Shown: positions 1 to 8,637, counted from the first letter of the stretch. The stretch: 10,132 bases of DNA from Jimgerdemannia flammicorona (GCA_003990745.1 RBNI01007621.1:1-10132); one strand, 5' to 3'. The notes: a model not told the origin generated them from the letters alone. Made by a program: numbers and translations.

Positions 1-2
1 GG

Positions 3-755
3 GTGATAGTGTGGATGGGGAGGGTGGGTATCCTAGTTCAAAAGGTGATGGGGGACATTGGGAATATTGGACATTGGGGAAATTGGTTGGTGTGGGGAGT
101 GTGAAAGAGGCCAGGGTAGAGCCCATTGATGGTTGGGTTGTATTAATGCCCAGCTGAGCAGGGGGAATGGGTGGATTGGATTTGAGGTTTGAAAGAGGCC
201 AGTGTTATGGGTGAGATTGGGTTTGACTGTCTGGGGGATGACTTCAATATGATATGGGATAAGGGGATAGACAGGACAGATGGAGGGAGAGGAATGAGGA
301 GTAGGAGTGGTGGGTTGGAAGATTGGCTGGAGATGGAGAAGTTAAGCTCTTTGGTTGATTCTGAGAGACAGTTTTGAGACAGTCATTGAATTTATACTCA
401 CTGGGTGACAGGGCTGGGCTCCAGGATCAATTGGATATTGATGGTGGAATGCTGGAAAGTGGATGTCTGGACAATGCTAGAGGTGGTTTGGTGTCCATGG
501 TCAGATCACTGGGGTCTGTTAGGAGGGGGGAGGTTTGGGGGAAGTGGGGATAGGCCTGGACATTGGCAACTAAATTCTTCTTTGTTGGAGGATGGGGCTT
601 TATGGACAGAATGGGAGAAGGAGATCATTGGGAACATTGGGGGGTGGTGGGAACAGGGCCTGGTGATTGGAGACCACTGGAAGAGGCTGAAGGGGAGTAC
701 ACAGGGGGTACTAGAGGGAAGCAGGGAAAGGAAGGTGTGCTCAGCAGCAGCATAG
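3..755 (+). pseudogene. LINE ORF2, endonuclease domain (broken)
   Basis: This is the AP-endonuclease-like domain that would nick genomic DNA to start LINE insertion. Visible motifs in one frame are a degraded YAPA-type motif near 145-160 (read as Y-stop-CPAEQGEW), the GDFN motif as DDFNMIWDKG at 237-266, SRINWIL at about 420-440, and the terminal SDH motif at 501-509. That is the usual order for EXOIII-like LINE endonucleases. At least six in-frame stops are present (for example near 102, 117, 150, 180, 375 and 387). The GDFN glycine is replaced by D. The frame is open to the left edge, so the N-terminus is cut off by the window. After SDH the frame runs as a linker (PGHWQLNSSLL and onward) to a TAG at 753-755. 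Family identification is firm; activity is excluded by the stops. Confidence 0.82.
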
Positions 756-2224
756 AGTGCTATGGGCCTTGCAGTGATTGGAGGCACTCCTGGGAGATGG
801 GCAGGGGTGCTAGAGGACTAGGAGGTAGCCAACTGGTGTATTGTGAGGATCCAGAAGGAGGTGAGGAGCTTAAGGAAGTGCTACATAGAGAGAAAGAGGT
901 TAGGCTAAAGGGGATGGTGACATGGCTGAGGTGGCAGAGGCTTGAGGAGAGAGAGAGATCCACTAGGTTTCTATTATGGATATTACAAGTACAGAGAACT
1001 AAGCAGTGGTGGGATGGGCTCTTGAATGGGGATGGAGAGATGGTGGTGGGGACTTCAGTGATTCTGAGACTGCTGAGGACCTGGTGGGAGGATTTGTAGA
1101 GTGAGGAAAAAGGGGGGGAGGATGTATTAAACATTGAGAGGCAGCTGGAGGATTGGCACCTGGACCCTACAATGGGTCTGGGGACCCTAGGGGATCCAGT
1201 GAGAGGAGAGGAAATTTGCAAGGTCTTGGCTATGATGAGTAAGGGGATGGCTCTGGGTGAGGATGAACTTCTCTGGGATTTTTGAAAGAAGATGGCTGGG
1301 GTGGTAGTGGTATTGGAGGAAATGATGGAAATGTATGGTAAGGTTCTTCAGTCAGAAACTTGAATTGGGGGCCAGTGCCTAGGGCTGGTCTCCTTGCTCT
1401 ACAAAGATAAGGGAAGATGGGAAGATTGAAAGAACTGGCAACCAATCATGCTACTCAACATGGACCACAAACTGGTGATAAAGATATTAGTGACAAGGCT
1501 GCAGGGAATCGCTCAGCAAGTACTTGGTATAAAGTAAAGAGGATTTGTCAGTGACCGGTTGATCCGAGATGGGATGACTTGGGTATATGGTGTGATTGAA
1601 GGGGTCTGGACTGTAGAGGTAGATGGCAGATTGGTTTTTTTGGATCAAAAGAAGGTGTATGATAGAGTGAGGAGAATCTGGCTAGAGGGAGTATTGAAAT
1701 AGATTGGTGTTCCCCCAGGGTTCAGAGGGTCACTGATCAGGCTGTTGGAAAACAGTCAGGTTGTATTAGTCATCAATGGCCATAGGGAGGTAACCTTTCC
1801 TCTTAGTTGAGGGGTGCTACAAGGGAATCCTTTGTCACCCATCTTATATGCCCTTTTCCTGGAGCCTCTACTGGATAGGATCCAGCATCAAATTGGGGGT
1901 TTGGACATTTTAGGGATAAATTGGAAGGTGGGGGCCTTTGTGGATAACATGGTGGTTGAACTGGGTTTATTGGCAGATGTGAAGGAATTGCAAAGGTCAG
2001 TGGAATGGTATGAGAGGGGCTCTGGTGCTAAACTCAATTGGCACAAATGTGAGACTCTGGTGCTAGGTGATGGTATCATTGGTGGTGATATGATTGGGAT
2101 AGTGGTGCTGGCAGGAGAGCCAGTTCATTATCTGAGAATCTACTTTTCAGTATATGGGTCCCTTCTGCCCCATGCTTGGTGGGAACAGCAACTCCTGATT
2201 TGGGGAAATGTACTTTTGCAGTAA
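756..2224 (+). pseudogene. LINE ORF2, linker and reverse transcriptase domain (broken)
   Basis: Reverse transcriptase of the LINE. The finger motif reads LVSLLYKDKG...KNWQPIMLLN from 1385, followed by a degraded QRGFVSDR motif (with TAA in place of Q) near 1535. Motif A is FLDQKKVYDRV at 1637-1669, with its catalytic Asp at 1643-1645. Motif B is GVLQGNPLSPILYALFLEP from 1811. Motif C is FVDNM at 1937-1951, where the usual F/YADD has lost its second Asp, so this copy is catalytically dead independently of the stops. SGAKLNWHKCE follows, as usual after motif C. In-frame stops include TGA inside the finger motif, TAG after WLEGVLK and TGA before GVLQG. The frame switches once between 755 and about 1020: FYYGYYKYRELSS reads in the upstream frame and LLNGDGEM in the downstream one, which points to about 1005-1020. 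Confidence 0.85.
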
Positions 2225-3420
2225 GACAGTTGGCATATATGTATCCTTGGCAAGAAGGGTGATGGTGCTGAATGTGTATTGGCTGCTGAAGCTGTGGTTT
2301 GTGGGGTATCATCTGAACTTTCCAGCTTGGGTGGTCAGGAGACTATTGAAGATGGCAAGATTGTGGATCTGGACAGGGTGGTGAAGTCAGATAGGTTGAG
2401 AGGTTCTGACCCTATCAGTGGCAAGAAGTGAGCTAGATTTAGTAGATTTTACCAAATGTCTTCATTGCTTGAGGGTGTGATGACTGAGGAGGGCAAGTGA
2501 GCTGAGGGGCCAGGAGTGGGTACCACTTATGCAGAGGGTGTGGTAGGCCCAGTATTCCCCCCATAGAGCTTCTGGTGACCTGCTTGTGATAGTGGCCATA
2601 GATGGGAGTAAGAGGATGTGGTATAAGGGCTTTTGGTGGGGGGTGGTGGATAGGGCTAGGAGAATTGGGCTTTGGTGGCAGGGGGATGAGGGTGAGGAGA
2701 ACTGGAGACCATAGATGTGGTGATGGGACAGGCTCCTGCTGGGTGGTGTTCTGGTAGAGGATTTCTGGCTCAGTGATGGAATGGAGTGCTTGTGGGGCTT
2801 AGGTGGGGACCTTTGGCCTGAAGCCTGGCAGAGGGTTGGAATTGGTGAGGAGTGGGACTAGAATGGTCTCTGGCTTTGGAGCAAGCAAGTGATGTAGTGG
2901 CCAAGTTCTGAGTGGTATAGTAGTGGGTTCTATAGTGAAATGTGATATTGAACTATCAGTCTGGGCACTTGGTGGCCAATGGCACATTTGAGTGTGAGGA
3001 ATGTTTAGATGTTGGACAGGAAGGGGGAGTGATACAGATGCCTGAACATTGGCTTGATGAGTGCAACATTTTGGGGGTATTTTGGTGCTATATTGAGGAC
3101 TAGTTAGGGCTGCAAGCCCTGGAGGGAGGGGAAGGGGGGAGATGGGAAGAGCTCTGCTGAAGGCTTGTAGGTAGAGTTGGGGATGAATGGTTGACCCTCG
3201 GTTGGGCTCTGACCATATGGGTTGAGCTGGTCAGGCATTGGTTATATGTATTTGAGGAGGGCCAGCAGGTTGGGGTTGGGGATAGGGTGATATATTGGAA
3301 ATGGTTATTACTGGATATTTTGAATGGCTGGTGGAGAGGGTGGGGGCTGGGTGGGGAGAGCCACTGGGGTTTGGTATAGTGTATTTTCCAGAAAAGTGGT
3401 AGGAGGATTCAGGTAGTAGA
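2225..3420 (+). pseudogene. LINE ORF2, C-terminal region (broken)
   Basis: This stretch continues the reading frame of the RT (2 modulo 3). Just after the RT, the segment from about 2255 reads VMVLNVYWLLKLWFVGYH and then a basic RRLLKMARLWIW stretch. It resembles the hydrophobic plus basic region that follows the RT in LINEs (pattern S.PKLWY...LP.P...RL.....FLW). Further on the frame is broken by more than ten stops, and I recognise no RNase H or CCHC finger with confidence. A longer open piece is 3191-3379, ending near GGESHWGLV, then TAG, then IFQKSGRRIQVV up to the hAT junction at 3420. The frame is kept across the whole stretch, so decay here was by substitution rather than indels. Confidence 0.65.
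3413..3420. repeat. Left copy of 8-bp target-site duplication
   Basis: GTAGTAGA directly precedes the hAT terminus. The partner at 9989-9996 is GTAGTGGG. Six of eight bases match and both differences are A/G transitions. The repeat is short and imperfect, so it supports the boundary only together with the terminal repeats and the composition change. Confidence 0.65.
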
Positions 3421-3436
3421 TAGTGCTCCAAATAAG
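3421..3436 (+). repeat. hAT left terminal inverted repeat
   Basis: TAGTGCTCCAAATAAG pairs with the reverse complement of 9973-9988. The first eight bases are a perfect inverted match. The mismatches at positions 9, 10, 13, 15 and 16 are all transitions, as expected after C-to-T decay. Confidence 0.8.
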
Positions 3437-3770
3437 TCAATTTAAATCAAATCCGGATTCGATTCATCACATGATAGTTAGATCCGAATCTCAAATCCAA
3501 AGCCATCTGAATCAACTCGGATTAATCAGAATCGCCCCATCTGAATTGCCCCATCTGAATCACCCATCTGAACCACCCCAATCTGAATCACTCAATCCAA
3601 ATCACTCAATCTGAATCACTCAATCCAAATCACTCAATCTGAATCACTCAATCTGAATCCTCCAATTTGAATCCTCCAATTCGAATCCTCCAATTCGAAT
3701 CCTCCAATCCGAATCTGAATCCGAATCCTTCAACCAAATCCTCCAATCCAAATCCTCTACATGACTCATA
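3437..3770. repeat. Left subterminal tandem array of AATC units
   Basis: This is a degenerate array of about 14-15-bp units of the form GAATCACTCAATCTG, drifting into AATCCTCCAATTCGA and AATCCAAATCCTCC. The cleanest part is about 3580-3710. It lies directly inside the left hAT terminus. The recurring core is AATC(T/C)(G/A)AATC. Subterminal repeats of this kind are binding sites for hAT transposases such as Ac; a binding role here is inferred. No gene is supported in this stretch; open frames through it are translations of the repeat. Confidence 0.8.
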
Positions 3771-3778
3771 TGCCAGAC

Positions 3779-3842
3779 ACGTCTACAACACAATACACAT
3801 ACAATACACACATATGCACATACAAATACACAAACACACATG
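3779..3842. repeat. AC-rich microsatellite
   Basis: Low-complexity tract of imperfect ACACA, ACATA and ATACA units between the left subterminal array and the transposase gene. Reading frames through it on the - strand (Val/Cys-rich) are simple-repeat artefacts. Confidence 0.8.
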
Positions 3843-4463
3843 TTGACAGATCAGTCTTCAATAGTTTATAGTACCAATGATGCTTCAAGTCAAACATCCC
3901 TGATAGCTCCACACCTTCCATGCAATCCTCGCTTCAAAATCTGGCAACATTGTGCTAAGATAGGAGATGATGTTGTTTGTAATTATTGTAGATAAAAAAT
4001 TAAGATGCACCTATTGACTCATTTGACACACACATGATATTGTTTCATCCACTCTCATAAACTACACCAGCCAGAAGTTCAAAATGCTTGGTGGTATAAC
4101 CTTGAACATGAATCAATACATAAAAGACAAGCACTCTGACAAAATCAAAAAGAACACGGAGACAAATAAAATCGACATCCAAGCTGTGGTGGGTACATTT
4201 ATCTGATTGCCCAACTATTTCTGTATCAACAATGCTGTTTAATCAAAAATATTTAGCCATACTCTTTGGCAGAATTTCGAAATCGGCTCATTTGCTGGAT
4301 TGTATGCACAGACCAGCCATTCACAACCATCAAGAGTGATCAATTGCATAGCATCTTTGGCCTCCTCAAGTATGATTTATATTTGCCAAGTATCGATACT
4401 ATTCACAGAGATGTCCTGGAGGTCTATAGGAAGGAGCACAACAATCTCCACTAGATACTTTAG

Positions 4464-4546
4464 GTAAAATAAGGGCAGCACCATGACCTTTGCAAGCTGA
4501 ATTATATAAAAGAGCTCACCAATTTAACCTTATATTCAATAAGCAG
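4464..4546 (+). other. Transposase intron (83 nt)
   Basis: Donor GTAAAA after a phase-0 codon, acceptor AAGCAG, with TTTAACC near 4522 as a possible branch site. Splicing joins the frame of the CTDQPF exon to NSAGKISFTIDTW without a shift. Confidence 0.7.
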
Positions 4547-4756
4547 AATTCAGCAGGCAAAATTTCATTTACGATTGACACATGGACATTCCCCAATGCA
4601 ATTTCATTTCTGGGCATTACTGATCATTAGATTGACCTCGATTGGCAGCTTAAATCTCTCACCCTTGACTTCATCAAACTTGCTGGCCCTCATTCTGTAG
4701 ACAACATTGCAGATGCTTTTATTAGTTGTATCTAGGAGCTTGGGATCACAACCAAG

Positions 4757-4872
4757 GTAAAAAAAGGGGGACTTGCCATCAGGTTAGCATTTTGAGGGAG
4801 ATCCTTAAACAAAACAGATTTTGTTGGTTATTTATTTTTGCATAATTTGCCAACCAAATATTTCAAGTACAG
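4757..4872 (+). other. Transposase intron (116 nt)
   Basis: Donor GTAAAA directly after ACCAAG, acceptor AGTACAG. Phase 0 on both sides joins ELGITTK to ILAIMIDNTTNN, the expected continuity in hAT transposases. Confidence 0.75.
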
Positions 4873-5247
4873 ATTTTGGCCATTATGATAGACAATACCA
4901 CAAACAACTCAATATTTTTCTAAGTTTTAGTGGCCAGCCTCAAATAGGAAAACATAGCCTTTAGTACAGAAAGCTGTCATGTGTGATATCAGGCCCATGT
5001 ACTAAACCTTGCTGTTCAGGACTATCTTACACATGTAGACAAAACATCTGAGAGAGGAGGGGCTCTGAGTATAATTTCCAAGCTGTGCAAACTGGTTGTG
5101 TCAGTCCGATCATCTCCACAATGACAAGACAAATTTGCTGTGCAGTGTAGGGCAATCAGTTTAGCCCTGAAAGAGCTTATATTGGATGTCTGTATACATT
5201 GGAACTCAACATTTGCAATGATCCAGCGTGCGCTGGAGTTTGCTATA

Positions 5248-5333
5248 GTATGCATCCTTTTTTTCTTTGCTCAGTTGAAGTAACTGTTTCAGATGATGGA
5301 AGATTTATTTAAAGAAAAAAAAAAAACAAAAAG
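5248..5333 (+). other. Transposase intron (about 86 nt, acceptor uncertain)
   Basis: Donor GTATGC after GAGTTTGCTATA. Three acceptors are possible: TGCTCAG at 5274, TTTCAG near 5291, or AAAAAG at 5333. Only the last keeps the frame into PIDSMIAANKE, but it follows an A-rich tract, so an A-run length change with use of the TGCTCAG site is a real alternative. Confidence 0.5.
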
Positions 5334-5432
5334 CCAATAGATTCAATGATAGCTGCCAACAAGGAAATATGGGCTGAGGCTCTAGATGAAAGTGAGTGGG
5401 ATGTACTTAGGAATGTTGTCAGAGTTTTGGAA

Positions 5433-5512
5433 GTAAGTGGTAGTTGCTCTGGCTCCACACTCATTTTGTCTACCTCTGTACAATACAACACCTCACCACA
5501 TATAACTGCTAG
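5433..5512 (+). other. Transposase intron (80 nt)
   Basis: Strong donor GTAAGT after VVRVLE, acceptor CTGCTAG, with ATAACT just upstream as a possible branch site. Phase 0 on both sides, leading into CFDNCMKDIVKQMTLTISS once the small LINE insertion is disregarded. Confidence 0.65.
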
Positions 5513-5530
5513 TGTTTTGATAATTGTATG

Positions 5531-5547
5531 AAGGATATAGTCAAACA
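5531..5547 (+). repeat. Left 17-bp target-site duplication of the LINE tail
   Basis: AAGGATATAGTCAAACA, repeated exactly at 5591-5607. Up to two leading A's may belong to the poly(A) of the insert, so the duplication is 15-17 bp. Confidence 0.88.
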
Positions 5548-5590
5548 GGAATGGAGTCCAAGTGACTATAAAAAAAAAAAATAAAAAAAA
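5548..5590 (+). mobile_element. 43-bp 5'-truncated LINE tail with poly(A)
   Basis: A short insert in a transposase exon: about 26 bases ending TCCAAGTGACTATA, followed by an A-tract with one T. It is flanked by a 17-bp direct repeat, AAGGATATAGTCAAACA, at 5531-5547 and 5591-5607. Severe 5' truncation, an A-tail and a target duplication of this size are the marks of LINE retrotransposition. The 3' sequence matches the end of the window (TTCAAGTGACTATAAAA, 16 of 17 bases), so it belongs to the same LINE family as the host element. Insert plus one duplicated target is 60 bp, so it keeps the frame but adds a TAA. Confidence 0.85.
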
Positions 5591-5607
5591 AAGGATATAG
5601 TCAAACA
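5591..5607 (+). repeat. Right 17-bp target-site duplication of the LINE tail
   Basis: Exact copy of 5531-5547, directly after the A-tract. The transposase frame resumes here (DIVKQMTLT). Confidence 0.88.
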
Positions 5608-5801
5608 AATGACCCTGACAATAAGCTCTATGATACCAGTATACAACCTTCTGATTGACTGGCTAGAGGACAAGCTTGAGGATAGGCTGGAGAGTTGTGG
5701 TGATTTGTGGTTAAGCCTGGATCAGAGAGATGCCATGGAGGTTGCTCTAAGCAAGCTCAGAAAGTACTACTCCCAAACAGATACCACTGTATACTCAATC
5801 A

Positions 5802-5891
5802 GTACAGATATGTCAATGTCAGCATGTGGCCATTGCCCCTTCCAAAACAGAGGAAACCCTGCAAAAACTCACTCTCCTTTTCTTTGAATAG
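5802..5891 (+). other. Transposase intron (90 nt)
   Basis: Donor GTACAG, acceptor GAATAG. A split codon (A|TG, phase 1) joins TVYSI to LDPCLKLQYHK, matching the usual hAT spacing before the LDPRLK-like motif. Confidence 0.65.
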
Positions 5892-6193
5892 TGCTGGACC
5901 CATGCTTAAAGCTACAATACCATAAAGATCAGGGCTGGGAGTAGCACTTCATTGAGAGAACTAAGCAGGCCATAATTGAAGTGTACTAGAAAAACTACAC
6001 ACCGCTGCAAGGTTCTGGCCAAAGTCCAGATGAATATGCCAAGAGATCCCTCCTGTCTCACATTTACTTCAGCAGAAAGAGGAAGAGGGAGCCATCAGTG
6101 GAAGAGCTGCTGTCAATAGACGAACTTACTATTTACCTCATCAGTGACCACATGGTCCTGCTGGAGGGCATGGAGGTGCTCAACTGGTGGAAG

Positions 6194-6281
6194 GTGAGTT
6201 GTCAGATGGGCATTGTCAGGTGGGCATTGAGCCAATTTAACCCACTAATCTAACCACTGCTCTACCCACTGGGGCATGCAG
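6194..6281 (+). other. Transposase intron (88 nt)
   Basis: Donor GTGAGT directly after LNWWK, acceptor GCATGCAG, with CTAATCTAAC near 6245-6254 as a good branch site. Phase 0. It contains a short 14-bp tandem duplication (GTCAGATGGGCATT / GTCAGGTGGGCATT). It joins the WW motif to the dimerisation block. Confidence 0.8.
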
Positions 6282-6473
6282 CTGTATCAAACAGACTTCT
6301 CCAGCCTATGTGGTATGGCTCGGGACTATCTGGTGATTCCTGCCTCCAGCACTCCCATCGAGCAGGCATTCTCAGATGGGGTGGACCTCATTGTCCCAAA
6401 GAGGTGTGTGCTGAATGCTGAGACAATCCGGGCATATATGTGTCTGAAGTCTTGGTGGAGCTTGGGCCACTAA

Positions 6474-6620
6474 AATTCGGTGGGTCCGCAGACAAGTTGG
6501 TTGGCCTTGTGGAATATTTAATACCTTTCAAATTAATACCTTTCAAAATAATAAAAAAGGAAAAAAAAACCTGAGGACTTGGCCCAGAGTTTGCGGCCCA
6601 AGTGGGGTGGGGTTGGCAGC
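6474..6620. other. 3' flank of the transposase, A/T-rich
   Basis: Non-coding stretch after the transposase stop, with a short tandem pair (AATACCTTTCAAA, AATACCTTTCAAAA) at about 6519-6550 and A-runs to 6570. It probably contains the 3' UTR and polyadenylation region. No clear signal was singled out. Confidence 0.45.
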
Positions 6621-7080
6621 GGCAGCAGAGGGAGTGCACAATATTTGCAGCCCTCAGCCAGCAGTAAGGGGCAGCCTCAAGCTGCCAGTGCCTGGGTCAG
6701 TGGGCAGGTCAGTGGGCAGGTCAGTGGGTCAGCGGAGGGAGCATGCAAAATTTGTGGCCCTCCACTGGCAGCAAGGGGTGGCCCCAAGTCACAAGTGTCC
6801 AGATCAGGGGGGTAGGTGGGGGGAGCATGCAAAATTTGCGGCCCTCTGCCAGCAGCAAGGGGCAGCTCCAAGCTGTCAGTGCCCGGGTCAGTGGGTGGGG
6901 TCAGTTGGCGGGTTGGCAGGCATAGGGTTGGCAGAGGGAGTGCACAAAATTTGCAGCCCTCTGCTAGCAGCAAGGGGCAGCCCCAAGCCGCAAGTGTCCG
7001 GAATGGGTGGGACAGGTAGAGGGAGCGTGCAAAATTTGCAGCCCTCTGCCAGCAGCATAGGGGCAGCCCCAAGCTGCCAA
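6621..7080. repeat. GC-rich minisatellite, five copies, alternating period
   Basis: Five diverged copies of a unit whose core is GGGAGC(A/G)TGCAAAATTTGC, then GGCCCTCTGCCAGCAGCAAGG and GGCAGCCCCAAGC. Copies begin near 6631, 6737, 6821, 6936 and 7021. Spacings alternate long and short (about 106, 84, 115, 85), so the higher-order period is about 190-200 bp. It lies between the 3' ends of the two convergent genes. Long open frames on both strands here come from the repeat having few stops and are not supported as genes. Confidence 0.85.
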
Positions 7081-7331
7081 GGAGTCTGGGGTGAAGGGTG
7101 CTTCTGGGGGTCGGAGGGTGCTTCTGGCAGTCAGAGGGCATTTCCAGTGGTCAAAGTCACCAGTTTGGGTCCCACGGGCACCCTGGCCCTGTGCCATAGT
7201 GCTGCACTGGTGGCACTACAGAGCAGGGCCGAGGGGCCAGTAGGGTCCTGCATAACGGCTAAGCTAGTGCTACATAAGAGGTGCTCAGCCCAACCCCCCC
7301 ACATAAGACTGCCCAATCCACATAAAATGGC
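7081..7331. other. Spacer between minisatellite and antisense gene
   Basis: GC-moderate DNA with one small tandem duplication (GGGTGCTTCTGGGGGTCGGA / GGGTGCTTCTGGCAGTCAGA, about 7096-7137). No gene, RNA or regulatory signal recognised. Confidence 0.5.
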
Positions 7332-7393
7332 TGCCTAACCCTCATGAAAGATTGCCTGACCCTCATGAAGAATTGCCTAACTCTCACAAAAAC
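7332..7393. repeat. Three 21-bp tandem units at the 3' end of the antisense gene
   Basis: TGCCTAACCCTCATGAAAGAT at 7332, TGCCTGACCCTCATGAAGAA with final T at 7353, and TGCCTAACTCTCACAAAAAC at 7374. The period is a multiple of three. The last unit overlaps the final codons of the antisense frame, so the array may be an in-frame extension of its C-terminus beyond the TGA at 7386-7384. Confidence 0.7.
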
Positions 7394-8143
7394 TGCTCCA
7401 CCCGCTGGTCCCAGGCCTTGATGAGCCTATCATCTATTGTGAGTGTGATGACTGTTGTGTCCGAGCTCTCCTCAAAGGCAATGGTGCTGTGGTGGTCATG
7501 TAGTTGAAATAGGACAGCTGTGTTGGTCACAAACGGGACCCCAAAACCATAGGTGAGGTCATACCAGACTCTGCTACTATTCTCCCAGGTTGGGCCCTTT
7601 CTTTCTGGGATATAAAACATTATTGGGGTGATATTGTTGTCTGTGTGTGTGGGCAGAGAAAGGTTATACCTGACATATCCTGATGTGATGTAAGCGTATG
7701 GTTGGGTGAACCCTTAGCCCAGGACCTCATACTGCTAGACTATACTGGTAGATACCTGTCCTTGGTCCAGCCCCGGGAGCCCTGGCTTGGAAACCTACCA
7801 AAATAGATGGCAACTGGTCAGTCCTTTTTGCATGCGAGAGCAGAAACCCCCTGGGCTGTAGTACCCCAAAAAAGCAGAGCTCCTCACCTCATATGGTATA
7901 CTAAATTGTACCAAGAATGTACGTACAGCCATGCCGAGATCACCACCAAGCTGGTCTGCTGTATGCTCTACCAATCTGCTCAAAGAACCCCAGATCATAG
8001 CCACTATTGCTGCACAGGCCATGTCATGCTCACATGCAGTTTGCTCTTCGATAGTACTTCTAAAGTTCCGGTAGGGGTACAGAATCTTGTGCATCTCTGG
8101 AATTATATCAAAAAAGAGTATGTCAGTGAAGAGTGTGATTTAT

Positions 8144-8229
8144 CTGAGGAGGGGTTTAAAAAAAAAGGGAGATGAGTGCAGGGGATTTTGGAACTCCGGA
8201 ACCCACCCTTCACCAGTATTGTAGTATAC
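8144..8229 (-). other. Intron 3 of the antisense gene (86 nt)
   Basis: Donor GTATAC after GGAATTGG, acceptor CCCTCCTCAG. Phase 2 (GG|A) joins GVWMGIG to a codon now reading TAA and then ITLFTDILFFDIIPEM. It reconciles two frames that differ by two bases on either side. Confidence 0.68.
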
Positions 8230-8637
8230 CCAATTCCCATCCAAACCCCCCCTCCTTGCTTTTTTTGCCCCCTCTTTCTTGCCATCCGGTATTTGATATA
8301 ATCCTCGCAAATCTCATTGATGTGGTGGCGAAGCTCATTGCCATAGAGGTTCCTTACCACCATCGCAACCACCTCTTCATGTTCATTAATAAAGATATGG
8401 TTCTTTTCATCGTTGGTTACTCCTGCTGGCCAATGGACCCCTTGATCAAGTATGATTAGCTCTGATTCGAATGTAGACCCCCAAGCCTTGATAACAATGC
8501 TAGTATTGCTCATGCTGAATATCTTGCCCTTGAATTTCTCTATTTGATCAGACACCGGATGTGGTTGAACTCAGATAACTTTGAACTCTCCTTTCCAATG
8601 GAACTGAGCCCTGATCTGAGGGACTGAGATAAGTATG

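Larger units (their letters stand above)
1..3420 (+). mobile_element. Decayed LINE (non-LTR retrotransposon), 5' part, interrupted by hAT
   Basis: This is the body of a LINE whose 5' end lies outside the window. The frame encodes, in order, an AP-endonuclease-like domain, a linker, a reverse transcriptase and a C-terminal region, as in the second ORF of two-domain LINEs. It would nick target DNA and copy its own RNA there (target-primed reverse transcription). The + strand is very G-rich and C-poor from base 1 to about 3420, and this stops abruptly where the hAT terminus begins at 3421. The frame is position 0 modulo 3 up to at least 755 and 2 modulo 3 from about 1020 to 3420, so one frameshift lies between. 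Many TGA, TAG and TAA codons interrupt it. The clade (Tad, L1/Tx1-like or other) cannot be fixed by eye. No copy of the first ORF or 5' UTR is visible. Confidence 0.85.
3900..6473 (+). pseudogene. hAT transposase, multi-exon pseudogene
   Basis: Remains of the transposase that would bind the termini and cut and paste the element. N-terminally there is a BED-like finger, CNYC at 3978-3989 and HLLTH at 4008-4022. FRNRLICWIVCTDQPFTT follows near 4275, a typical fungal hAT segment. The core has FTIDTWTFPN near 4568 (probable first catalytic Asp) and MIDNTTNN near 4885 (probable second). AHVLNLAVQDYL, VRSSPQ and HWNSTF follow. The C-terminal region is IPVYNLLIDWLED, LDPCLKLQYHK, LNWWK, then ARDYLVIPASSTPIEQAFS and ETIRAYMCLKSW, the hAT dimerisation block, with stop at 6471-6473. 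Exons from reading frames and phase: ~3900-4463, 4547-4756, 4873-5247, 5334-5432, 5513-5801, 5892-6193, 6282-6473. About ten or more in-frame stops plus a 60-bp insertion make it dead. The true start is not resolved. Confidence 0.9.

Noticed and set aside
506..1445. Ser/Pro-rich - strand frames (506-787, 760-1221, 1230-1445)
   Set aside because: These are antisense shadows of the LINE, open only because the + strand is C-poor; they show no domain or splice logic.
3421..3770. Telomeric or centromeric satellite
   Set aside because: The repeat is not a telomere motif and is bounded by a hAT terminus on one side and the transposase gene on the other.
5309..5608. - strand frame with a Phe-rich hydrophobic start
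   Set aside because: The Phe run is the complement of the LINE poly(A) and an A-rich intron tract; the sense strand is clearly transposase.
6607..7338. 243-codon + strand frame and a 154-codon - strand frame
   Set aside because: Both run through the GC-rich minisatellite; several overlapping frames on both strands are equally open and none resembles a known protein fold.
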